A stretch of 32,430 bases of DNA from Pseudomonadota bacterium (GTDB lineage: Bacteria; Myxococcota_A; Polyangia; Polyangiales; Polyangiaceae): contig JAEXCN010000208.1 of NCBI GenBank assembly GCA_023402175.1, positions 1 through 32,430 of the forward strand. The letters are read 5' to 3'. Positions 15,456 to 22,362 of the stretch are shown in pieces; positions within the stretch are counted from its first letter, which is position 1, and each line of letters starts with the position of its first letter. The translations under genes and the position numbers were made by a program. The notes beneath the pieces were generated by a model. The model had not been told where the DNA came from, searched no databases, and worked only from the letters and a program-made list of their open reading frames with translations.

Positions 15456-16529
15456 TCAGTCCTCGTCCCGGTCGAAGAGGGCGTGAGCGCGGGCTCGCGT
15501 CACGGAATACCCGAGGACGCGGAGGCTCTTCTCCAGTCCCTGCCTCAAATCGCGGAACGTCCTTAGTCCCTCGAGCTCCACGCCCATGTGCGTGAGCGTC
15601 TGGGCGAGCGCGGGGTTGATGCCCGTGAGGAAGCAGTGCGCGCCGAGCAGACGGACAGCGCGCGCCATCTTGATGAAGATGTCGGCGGTGCTCGTGTCGA
15701 CGGAGTCGACCCCGGTGAGATCGACGATGACGCAGCTGACCGCTTCTTCGGCCACGTGCCGAACGAGCGTGGCGGTCATCTCCTCACCACGTCGAACATC
15801 GACAGCGCCGATGACGGGCAGGACGACGACCTCTTTCCACACCTGGATGATCGGGGTCCCGAGGGCCGTCATCGTGGCACGGTACTGCTCGACCTCGGCC
15901 AGCTTCCGCTCGAGCTCCCGCGAGAGCGACGTGTCCGTCGCCCCGAGCGCCGCCTTCCACGGGTCCGCCTCCGGGCCCCACGCGGCAGGCTTCCTGATCT
16001 CGTAGGCGCAGTGCGCATCGCCCTTCCCTATGCACATGGTCTCGATCGCGACGATCGGTTCTCCGGCGAGCGCCGTGCACCAGCCGCTCGCGTAGCCCGT
16101 GAGCGTGTGGCAGACCGGACTGCTACCGACGCCGAACTCGGAGAGGTGGATCTCGGCTTCGTACGAGTTCTTCCAGACGCCGGTGAGGTGGAACGTGCCG
16201 GTCTTGGGGTCGATCTCGCTCTTGCCCCCTTCGACGAGGACAATCCCCTCCCACATGTGCATGACCGAGCCTGCCGCCGTCCGGTCACGGTCCGAGTCCC
16301 ACTCGTACTGTCTATCGAGCGCGTCGAAGTCACCCAGCCCACAGCGGTAGCCGAACTGTGTGAGGAGGCCGCGCGCGAGCCGCTCACCGAGTTGGTCGAT
16401 CATGAGGCGTCGCAGCGTCGCGAAGGCCTCCTGCCGGAAAAGAAGCATGCGGTCGGAGCCGAGCAGCACCCGCCCCGTCTCGGGCGAGAACTTCAACATC
16501 TTCCGAAAATCGATGTCCGATACCTTCAT
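15456..16529 (-). CDS. XylR_N-V4R-STAS sensor (RsbR-like)
   Basis: 357 residues with three parts. Residues 1-75 resemble the activator XylR N-terminal domain (MLLFRQEAFATLRRLMIDQL). A V4R small-molecule-binding domain follows (LTGYASGWCTALAGEPIVA, then METMCIGKGDAHCAYEI-like region with paired Cys), found in XylR/DmpR aromatic sensors. A short helix joins it to an RsbR-type STAS domain (TPIIQVWKEVVVLPVIGAVD, VIVDLTGVDSVDTSTAD). In RsbR the threonines near LTG and VDT are phosphorylated by RsbT-like kinases. So this is probably a stressosome-type sensor coupling a bound aromatic or other ligand to partner-switching. No kinase or sigma-factor gene is adjacent. Confidence 0.88.
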   Translation of the reverse strand: MKVSDIDFRKMLKFSPETGRVLLGSDRMLLFRQEAFATLRRLMIDQLGERLARGLLTQFGYRCGLGDFDALDRQYEWDSDRDRTAAGSVMHMWEGIVLVEGGKSEIDPKTGTFHLTGVWKNSYEAEIHLSEFGVGSSPVCHTLTGYASGWCTALAGEPIVAIETMCIGKGDAHCAYEIRKPAAWGPEADPWKAALGATDTSLSRELERKLAEVEQYRATMTALGTPIIQVWKEVVVLPVIGAVDVRRGEEMTATLVRHVAEEAVSCVIVDLTGVDSVDTSTADIFIKMARAVRLLGAHCFLTGINPALAQTLTHMGVELEGLRTFRDLRQGLEKSLRVLGYSVTRARAHALFDRDED

Positions 16530-16964
16530 GCCTCAGGTTCGCTCCGCTCGATGGGCCCCCGCATGTGCGCGGCGGATCTCGCCGGCGCTGGGCCTCGCCA
16601 CGACGTCCCGAGGAGCCGGTCCCGTCATGTGCCTTCGTTGCTCGCTCTTGATGCACGAACTGCTCGACCCGATCCGAGTATGTCACCCCGAAGCCACGAA
16701 TGGATCAGTCGCTGCACCACTTCCGCGGTCGCAATGAGCTCAACCGTGAGCCCCGGCGGGGCGCGTCTGGAGCGTCGCGACCACGTCGGCACCGGCCCCG
16801 TGTCGAAGCGAAAGGACGCCGATGCGCAGCGCATGCAGAGCGAACTGGACCCCGCTCTGTGCCATGCGAGCAACCGGAGCAGGCCCTCCACGCAACGTGC
16901 GCAGATGCGCGAACTGGTCGGCGGTCGGTCGCCTTCGTGGCCTGGGGCGGGCTACGTTTCGAAC
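16530..16964. other. Intergenic region, no convincing gene
   Basis: 435 bp between the divergent STAS gene and the UPF0175 gene. Open frames on both strands are Arg/Ser-rich without start signals or recognisable segments. Confidence 0.4.
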
Positions 16965-17216
16965 GTGAGCAACGTGGCCTTCGACATCCCGGAAGAAACT
17001 CTTGTCGCGCTGAAGCTCGATGAGCGCTCCGCGCGCGCGGAGCTGCGGTTGGTGGCGGCTGTGAAGGTCTTCGAGCTGGGCCGTCTCTCCTCCGGTGCGG
17101 CCGCGACGCTGGCCGGTGTGCCGCGCGTCGTCTTCCTCGCCAAGCTCGGTGAGCTCGGAGCTTCCGCCCTCCGGCAGACGGAAGCGGAGCTGGCCGAGGA
17201 CCTATCGCATGCGTGA
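16965..17216 (+). CDS. UPF0175-family antitoxin-like protein
   Basis: 83 residues from the GTG at 16965. VAFDIPEETLVAL is the typical opening, and LRLVAAVKVFELGRLSSGAAATLAGVPRVVFLAKLGELG is the family core, a small helical DNA-binding domain. UPF0175 genes usually precede a DUF3368 PIN-like toxin gene, and one begins here with an 8-base overlap (ATG at 17209). Because that toxin is broken, this may be an orphan antitoxin. Confidence 0.85.
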   Translation: MSNVAFDIPEETLVALKLDERSARAELRLVAAVKVFELGRLSSGAAATLAGVPRVVFLAKLGELGASALRQTEAELAEDLSHA

Positions 17217-17400
17217 CATCGTTACGAACACGTCGCCGCTTTCTCTACCTTCACCAACTCGGACTCCTCGAGCTTCTGCCTCGCCACTATGAGCGCGTCG
17301 TCGTTCCGAGCGCGGTGATCGCGGAACTCTTCGATGGAGCTCGTTCGGATGACGTGCCCGCTCCGGCGACGTTGCCGTGGGTCGTCGTGAAAGCCCCCGG
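17209..17400 (+). pseudogene. DUF3368 PIN-like toxin, frameshifted and truncated
   Basis: Starting at the ATG at 17209 the protein begins MRDIVTNTSPL, the expected N-terminus with the first PIN-type residues. One extra T in the run at 17240-17242 shifts the frame; the next frame then continues correctly as LYLHQLGLLELLPRHYERVV, then VPSAVIAELFDGARSDDVPA and TLPWVVVKAPGA. After about residue 63 the similarity ends, so the second half, which holds the remaining catalytic acidic residues, is missing. Both the frameshift and the lost C-terminus argue for an inactive gene. Confidence 0.8.
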
Positions 17401-17799
17401 GGCCGTCATCCTTGCAATCCCCCCTACCGCATCATCAGCCCCTCCCAGGGTCCGCTCGCATGCCGTCAAGAGCACGCTCGCGTCGAGGCGCTTCTCGAAC
17501 AGGATGACGCGCTCGTCGCCCGCGAGCGCGCTGTGCGTGGCTGCGTGCCTTGCATCCATGCACAAGAGCTCGCGCGCGAAATTCCGCGCCGATCACGCGA
17601 CCGGGCCTGGCCCGGGCCAACGTGGGCCTGGCCCGGGGCCGCTCGCGCCTGCACCCAAACGTCGGGCCGCCCGCAGCAGCGGAGCTGGTCTCTTTCGCAG
17701 ACGCTATGCTCGGAGCGTATACCTGACCCACCTCTTGGCGCCCGTCGCGTTCCTCTCGATCGGGCGCCGAGGACGCAAGAGTGTTCCGGGCGTGAGCTA
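17401..17799. other. Region after broken toxin, unassigned
   Basis: The sequence has open frames on both strands, for example a plus-frame segment RVEALLEQDDALVARERAVR at about 17475-17535 and a minus-frame segment DERVILFEKRLDASVLL over the same bases. Neither can be assigned to a family. It also holds the short direct repeat described separately. Confidence 0.3.
17603..17637. repeat. Direct repeat GGGCCTGGCCCGGG, twice
   Basis: GGGCCTGGCCCGGG occurs at 17603-17616 and 17624-17637, 21 bp apart. Each unit is internally palindromic (GGCCCGGGCC, GGGCC/GGCCC), so the pair can form alternative GC-rich hairpins. It could be a terminator-like or REP-like element; no U-run follows. Confidence 0.4.
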
Positions 17800-18006
17800 T
17801 CAGGCTCGCGATCGTGAGGCTTGGTCGCCGACGCGACGCGCCCTTCCGAGCGCGAGGCACATCGTCGAGAGGCCCGCCTGCATCCTCAGCCTGTCCTCGA
17901 CGGCTCTCGCCGACATGTCGACGCGCGGGGCGCGCGTGCTGCTCGCCGAGAGCTCGGACCACGCGCGGAGCCGCCGCGCGACCGCCTCCGCACTCATGTC
18001 AATCAT
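17800..18006 (-). CDS. Small protein overlapping nucleotidyltransferase gene
   Basis: 68 residues from an ATG that overlaps the end of the nucleotidyltransferase gene by 8 bases. It has two similar helical units, MSAEAVARRLRAWSELSA and MSARAVEDRLRMQAGLSTMC, the second followed by LALGRAR. The AV-RLR-L-CLALG pattern looks like a small partner protein, possibly an antitoxin or regulatory subunit. The duplicated unit suggests an internal repeat. Function unknown. Confidence 0.65.
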   Translation of the reverse strand: MIDMSAEAVARRLRAWSELSASSTRAPRVDMSARAVEDRLRMQAGLSTMCLALGRARRVGDQASRSRA

Positions 18007-18451
18007 CGCCGAGCTCCTTCAGGCGCTGGACGTCGATGACGTCCTGCGGCCGGCCCGCCGCGAGCTTCATCGCTACGAGGCCGTCCCGCGAGACGACCTG
18101 CATACTCCGCTCGCCCGAGAGGATCGTCTCACGGCCTTCGAAGATGGCGGCGAGCGCCTCCGAGGCTTCGATGAGGTCGAGCATGAACGGCTGCGTGCCG
18201 ATCAGCTTCACAACGCGGTGGACCGTGAAGCCCGAGCTGAATGTCATCGGGGGCGACTCGAGCGTGAAGCCGAGCCCACGAGCGACCTCGCGAACACGCG
18301 CAACGTCCTCCGGACGGACGAGCACGTCGATGTCCTGCGTCGCTCGGGGAGCACCGTACACCGCGAGCGCAACGGCGCCGCAAAGCGCATAGTCGACCTT
18401 CGCCGCCGCGAGCGCCTCGACGAGCGCGGTCAGCTCCTCGAACGGATCCAC
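17999..18451 (-). CDS. Nucleotidyltransferase-fold protein (AbiEii/MNT-like)
   Basis: 150 residues from a GTG. The nucleotidyltransferase signature is visible: a G-rich turn (LCGAVALAVYG) followed by DIDV with D40 and D42 as metal-binding acids. A later part (RDGLVAMKLAAGRPQDVIDV) matches the D-K-AGR pattern of the AbiEii/COG2253-like group. Relatives act as toxins that add nucleotides to tRNA, or as minimal nucleotidyltransferases paired with a HEPN or small partner. The overlapping downstream gene supports a two-gene module. The first motif is CGA rather than the usual GGS. Confidence 0.85.
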   Translation of the reverse strand: MDPFEELTALVEALAAAKVDYALCGAVALAVYGAPRATQDIDVLVRPEDVARVREVARGLGFTLESPPMTFSSGFTVHRVVKLIGTQPFMLDLIEASEALAAIFEGRETILSGERSMQVVSRDGLVAMKLAAGRPQDVIDVQRLKELGDD

Positions 18452-18600
18452 GTCTGAAGGATACGCGCGAGGTCCTGCCAGAACCAGCGCTCACGCTTTC
18501 GAGCATCCGCCACCAAGCCGGCGCTACGTCGGGCTTGCGCGCAACAACGCGAGCAGCTCATCGTCCGACACGGCTCCGAGCGAGCGGCGACGGGGGTCAG

Positions 18601-19224
18601 CTACTCGCGCTGACGGCGGATCCGCTTCGCGCGAGCCTCGACCGGAAACTGTTCGACGCCGTCGTAGATCTCTGCGAGCGGCACCTCACAGCCGAGGCTC
18701 GGCAGCGGAAGCGCGTCGGAGCTCTCACCGGCGCCGTACGAGGTGAGCACCCAGCTTCCTTCGACGGCGCCGCGCACCAGCTTGTCGATATGGCGCTCGT
18801 CCTGCGCGATGAGCACGTATTCGTGGAGCGTCGCGATTCGCTTGTAGTGCTCGAACTTCTCGCCGCGATCGTACGCTTCCGTCGAAGGCGAGAGGACTTC
18901 GACGAGCACCGCGGGGTTCACGATCGTGTCGGCCAGCCGCGGATGCAGCTCGGCGGCGCCGCACAAGACGGTGACGTCGGCGTACGTGTAGAGCCCCGTT
19001 GCCGCGATGTAGACCTGCTGGTCGCTCGAGAGAGCGCGGCACGGCCCTCCGCGCAGTCGGGTCGCGAGGGCGGCGATGACGTTCGCGCTGATGAGGTTGT
19101 GCCGAGGGGTGCCCCGGCCCGTCGCGAACACCTGCCCGCCGAGGTATTCGAGGCGCTCGTCCGTCGCGGTCGACATCGCGACGTACTCGTCCTCGGTGAC
19201 GAGCTTCTCTGCGGCGGGCTCCAT
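18601..19224 (-). CDS. Uma2-family (DUF820) PD-(D/E)xK nuclease-like protein
   Basis: 207 residues from the ATG at 19224. Family hallmarks are TEDEYVAMSTATDERLEYLG, then ADVTVLCG (D83), PAVLVEVLSPST (E109), and DRGEKFEHYKRI (K123), followed by HEYVLIAQDERHIDKLVR. These give the D, E and K of a restriction-endonuclease fold. Uma2 genes are numerous in cyanobacteria and myxobacteria and their role is not settled; links to mobile DNA are suspected. No Shine-Dalgarno sequence is evident. Confidence 0.88.
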   Translation of the reverse strand: MEPAAEKLVTEDEYVAMSTATDERLEYLGGQVFATGRGTPRHNLISANVIAALATRLRGGPCRALSSDQQVYIAATGLYTYADVTVLCGAAELHPRLADTIVNPAVLVEVLSPSTEAYDRGEKFEHYKRIATLHEYVLIAQDERHIDKLVRGAVEGSWVLTSYGAGESSDALPLPSLGCEVPLAEIYDGVEQFPVEARAKRIRRQRE

Positions 19225-19271
19225 GCCCGGAAAGTACCACGACCGGATCGCTGGGGAGCCGATCGCAGCGC

Positions 19272-19337
19272 GACCCACCACAACGTCAGTCCTCATGCTG
19301 GTCGGAAGAGGGCATGAGCGGGGCCTCGCGTCACGTG
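19272..19337 (-). pseudogene. Fragment matching 3' end of the STAS gene
   Basis: About 65 bp matches 15,440-15,506, the last codons and stop of the XylR_N-V4R-STAS gene (coding VTRARAHALF there; VTRGPAHALF here). The shared stretch includes CAACGTCAGTCCTC beyond the stop. The rest of the gene is absent, so this is the tail of a lost duplicate. Confidence 0.65.
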
Positions 19338-19453
19338 GGAACGTTGCATGCCCGCAATGCCCCTGAGCAACTGATCAGTCGCGTCCAATCGCGTCACTCG
19401 TTCGGCGAAGACCGCGGCGCACGCTCTCCGAAGAAGGAGCGACGCCGCCGCGA

Positions 19454-19978
19454 ATGATTCCGCCCGAACGAATCCCTCTCACCGAAAACGCTGTGCCCCA
19501 CCCCTGCCCTCGCGAGCGCCGGGCTCGGTGGCTCGCGAAGGCTGCCGCCCCAACCGTGCTCGCGACCGGCCTTCTGAATGCGGCGTGCACCTCGACGGTC
19601 GATCCCGCGCGGCCGAGTGGCCCCTGCGCCGACCGCAGCGGGTCATACGTCGTCCGGATCACCCAGCGGAGCGGCACGTGCGGGAACGACGGCGAGTCCA
19701 CGGAAGGGATCGTGAACATCGACGCGACGACGCAGCAGGCCCTCGAGGACAAGTGCACCGGCGAGTCGACGCCTTCCGAAGACAACTGCTCCATCCAGTT
19801 CACGGCCACGTGCGCGCGCGACGACCTGGGACACGGGTGGAAGACGCACGAGACCGGCAAGTCGACCTGGAACCAGGACGGCTCGGAGGGCTCGGGCACC
19901 GCGCAGCTGACCGTCTTCCGTGGCGACGGCATCCAGGAGTGCCGATCCACGCTGAACATCACGTGGATGCGTCAGTGA
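19454..19978 (+). CDS. Lipoprotein, unknown function
   Basis: 174 residues with a long basic n-region and lipobox LLNAAC near residue 45. The mature part has seven further cysteines (GPCADRSGSYVV, SGTCGNDGES, DKCTGES, DNCSIQF, ATCARDD, QECRSTL) and looks like a compact disulfide-bonded beta domain: SYVVRITQRSG, CSIQFTATC, GTAQLTVF. The unusual length of the n-region leaves the start uncertain; a GTG near 19493 would be shorter. AAGGAG lies 14 bases before the ATG, further than ideal. Family unknown. Confidence 0.78.
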   Translation: MIPPERIPLTENAVPHPCPRERRARWLAKAAAPTVLATGLLNAACTSTVDPARPSGPCADRSGSYVVRITQRSGTCGNDGESTEGIVNIDATTQQALEDKCTGESTPSEDNCSIQFTATCARDDLGHGWKTHETGKSTWNQDGSEGSGTAQLTVFRGDGIQECRSTLNITWMRQ

Positions 19979-20186
19979 CATCGTTCGATCGTTCCGCCGT
20001 ACGCCGGCATCGCTGCACGCGACACGCCCTGTCGCAGGCACCTCGTAGGGTCGAACGCTCTAGTTGCCACGACGGCCGCGAGCGGGGGCGTCTGAACGAA
20101 CGCCGAAGGTGGCCGTAAGACAGGCCACGGATCGACTTGGTGATGAGCGGGATGGGGCGCTGCGCTGCGCCGTTGGATCGGGAAAC
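19979..20186. other. Intergenic region, no gene seen
   Basis: Together with the palindrome, hairpin and leader that follow, this is part of a 501-bp stretch without a convincing gene. Short antisense frames (for example in 20060-20332) have no family signal. Confidence 0.35.
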
Positions 20187-20210
20187 CACATCACCCCTAG
20201 GGGTGATGTG
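20187..20210. promoter_or_regulatory. Perfect 24-bp palindrome, probable operator
   Basis: The half-site CACATCACCCCT is followed by its exact reverse complement AGGGGTGATGTG, centred on CCCCTAGGGG. A perfect 24-bp inverted repeat without a loop suits a dimeric DNA-binding protein rather than a terminator. It lies 270 bp before the next gene, so it may control a longer leader or an unseen small gene. The regulator is not identified. Confidence 0.6.
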
Positions 20211-20230
20211 AGCCCTCCTCGGGGGCTTCT
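20211..20230 (+). terminator. Small hairpin after the palindrome
   Basis: AGCCC (20211-20215) can pair with GGGCT (20223-20227), followed by TCT. It begins immediately after the palindrome and could act as an attenuator, but the stem is short and there is no real T-run. Confidence 0.3.
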
Positions 20231-20479
20231 ACAGTGGAGTGTTCCCAAGAGTGACGAATCGGAGAGGCCGCTCCTTGGAGCAAACGGATGCGGACAACAG
20301 CCCTGACGTTGGCGGCCGGTCGCATGGTTCACCCATCACGCTGGAAACGCCGTCCCACGAGCTCCCATTGCGGCGGGTTCGGTCTCGCCCAAGGAGTCAC
20401 CGCCGACTCGATTCGCGGCGCCGCCTTGAACGAAGCCATGAGCTCTCGTCGTTGGCGGCTAACGAAAGAAGGACCATCT

Positions 20480-21088
20480 ATGCACAACAAGATCGTGGCC
20501 ACGGCCGCTCTCCTGGCACTCGTCGGCTGCCGGGAGAAGGCGAAGCCCGCGCCCGAGATCGCGCCGTCCGCGGCGCCGGCTGCGCGTGAGGCTCCGAAAG
20601 AGGAGAGCATCGTCGACAAGGTCCGGAAGGCCCGGTCGATGGAGGCGATGTGGGCCATCTGCAACCCGCTCATGGAAGACCGCCAGGCCGGAGGCGAGGA
20701 GAACCTCGGCGCCGCGTGCGCCTCGATCTACTTCCTCGAGAACGGACTGCCGTGGTCGCAGGTGGGCGTTCAGAAGGACGAGACGAGCCCCGGGCTCATC
20801 ATGAAGAACTCGGCGAAGGAGCGCGGGAAGCGGATCTGCGCCACCGGGCGCATCATCGAGATCCATGAGGATAAGAGCGGGAAGGCATCAAACGGGCTGC
20901 TCAGCTCGTACTCCGGCACGCTCTATCACTTCGAGGCGTTCGGCAGCTCGGGCACCCTTACGGAGGGCGGCCAGGGGCGCCTTTGCGGCTTCGTCGTCGG
21001 CCAGTTCCACTACCGGAATAGCGGTGGCGGGGTCGGCCATGCAGTCGACGTCCTCGGCGTGTGGGACCTTCCCGAGAACAAGCGCTAA
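20480..21088 (+). CDS. Lipoprotein, unknown function
   Basis: 202 residues. The ATG at 20480 follows AGAAGGA at good spacing and gives a short signal peptide with lipobox LALVGC. After an Ala/Pro/Glu linker comes a helical part (EESIVDKVRKARSMEAMWAI), then a beta-rich domain (GKRICATGRIIEIHEDKSG, YSGTLYHFEAFGSSG, GRLCGFVVGQFHYRNSGGG, VDVLGVWDLPE). The last part has the feel of an OB-like fold with a Cys pair. Family not recognised. In-frame upstream codons back to 20288 look non-coding. Confidence 0.82.
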   Translation: MHNKIVATAALLALVGCREKAKPAPEIAPSAAPAAREAPKEESIVDKVRKARSMEAMWAICNPLMEDRQAGGEENLGAACASIYFLENGLPWSQVGVQKDETSPGLIMKNSAKERGKRICATGRIIEIHEDKSGKASNGLLSSYSGTLYHFEAFGSSGTLTEGGQGRLCGFVVGQFHYRNSGGGVGHAVDVLGVWDLPENKR

Positions 21089-21371
21089 GGACTGCGAAGC
21101 TCCACACCTGTGCTCGGAGCAAAGGATGAGGTCGGATCACGAATGCTGCGCCGGCGTCTGCACGGCGGCCGCTCTGCCCGGGAAGGCTCGCATGCCGAGC
21201 ACGCGCGCAGTTCGCCATGTCTCGACAAGAGCTACCCGCAACGCCCCGTCGATCGTGGCCGTGCCCTCCGCTCGAGCGCCGACGCGACACGATCGTCAAT
21301 CGATTCAGTAGCGACGACGTGAGCTGCCCCCGACCGGGAGCGAGGGAAGCGGCCACGAGGAAGGAACGGCG

Positions 21372-22358
21372 ATGAGCCTGCTCGATAGCATCAAGAAGGG
21401 TACAGGAATTGGCCTGACCCATTCAGAGCACTACCAGCGCGCCTACGAGCGTGGAGTGCTCCTCGGCCCTCAAAAATACAGCGAAGCCGCTTCCCTCTTC
21501 GAGGAGGCCGCTCGTCGCGCGGGCCAAGCCGGCGATCACTTCCTGCAGCTACGAGCCTCAGCCAACGCCGCTCTCTACGGATTCATCTGTTCCGGCAACG
21601 CGCAGAACCTCGGTGCTCTCGCTCAAACGCTGCCGCACCTGCAGGAGCTCGAGATAATCGGCTCCCCGACAGAGATGATGCCGGCCGGCGCGCTCATGGG
21701 CGAAGTCATCGCTCGGTTGGCCGAAGTCGACATCGGGCAGATGAACGGCACCGATCACTTTGCCGTCGCCGCAGCCCATGATCGGGCCGCCGGGGCGTTC
21801 AAGGCGATCTTCATGGCCCCTCTGATCACGTATCGCTACCAGTCCGCGGACCAGCATGTCGAGACCGCGCAGTCTCGGTTCTCCTATCACCAGGGGCTCG
21901 GCGCATGGCATCAGGCCCTCGGCACCGTCGCCGGCAGCCCAGAAGCTGCTGCGGAGCACATGGGCAGGGCACTCGCCGCGTTCCGGCAGTGCAACGACGC
22001 GCGCTGGTCCGATGACGCACAGGCCTGGCTCGCGAACTGCCGGATGAAGCGCACGTGTTGGATGTGCCATCGCGAGTTGCAAGGCGCGACCGTCCACTTC
22101 AAGTCGTACCCCGCGACCGTGACGCCGTACGTATCGACCGTCGTCAATCAACTCGGACAGGACGGCTCCACTCTCGATGCACGGGGGTCCGTCGTCCTCT
22201 GCACTCCGTGCGGAAGCGCGCTCGAACGCCAGGCCGATGCATACGCGAACCTGCGCGCCCAGGAGCTTCGCGCCCATTACGACGGCCAGATCGCAGCTCT
22301 GAACGCGGCGATCGCCAATCTGAATGCGCGAATCGCTGCGCTGAGGTTCGTGAGGTAA
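21372..22358 (+). CDS. Helical-repeat protein with C-terminal zinc ribbon
   Basis: 328 residues, preceded by GAGGAAGGAACGGCG before the ATG. Residues about 20-225 are helical with TPR-like pairs (YQRAYERGVLLGPQKYSEAA, SLFEEAARRAGQAGDHFLQL, AAEHMGRALAAFRQCNDARW). A split zinc ribbon follows, C229-x2-C232 (CWMC) and C277-x2-C280 (CTPC). The last 45 residues form a coiled coil (QIAALNAAIANLNARIAALR). No signal peptide or membrane segment, so it is cytoplasmic. It is the first gene of a three-gene operon, with four bases to the next gene. No named family recognised; probably an adaptor. Confidence 0.85.
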   Translation: MSLLDSIKKGTGIGLTHSEHYQRAYERGVLLGPQKYSEAASLFEEAARRAGQAGDHFLQLRASANAALYGFICSGNAQNLGALAQTLPHLQELEIIGSPTEMMPAGALMGEVIARLAEVDIGQMNGTDHFAVAAAHDRAAGAFKAIFMAPLITYRYQSADQHVETAQSRFSYHQGLGAWHQALGTVAGSPEAAAEHMGRALAAFRQCNDARWSDDAQAWLANCRMKRTCWMCHRELQGATVHFKSYPATVTPYVSTVVNQLGQDGSTLDARGSVVLCTPCGSALERQADAYANLRAQELRAHYDGQIAALNAAIANLNARIAALRFVR

Positions 22359-22362
22359 CGCA

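Noticed and set aside
20187..20210. Palindrome considered as a rho-independent terminator
   Set aside because: There is no loop and no T-run, and perfect symmetry to the centre fits a protein-binding site better.
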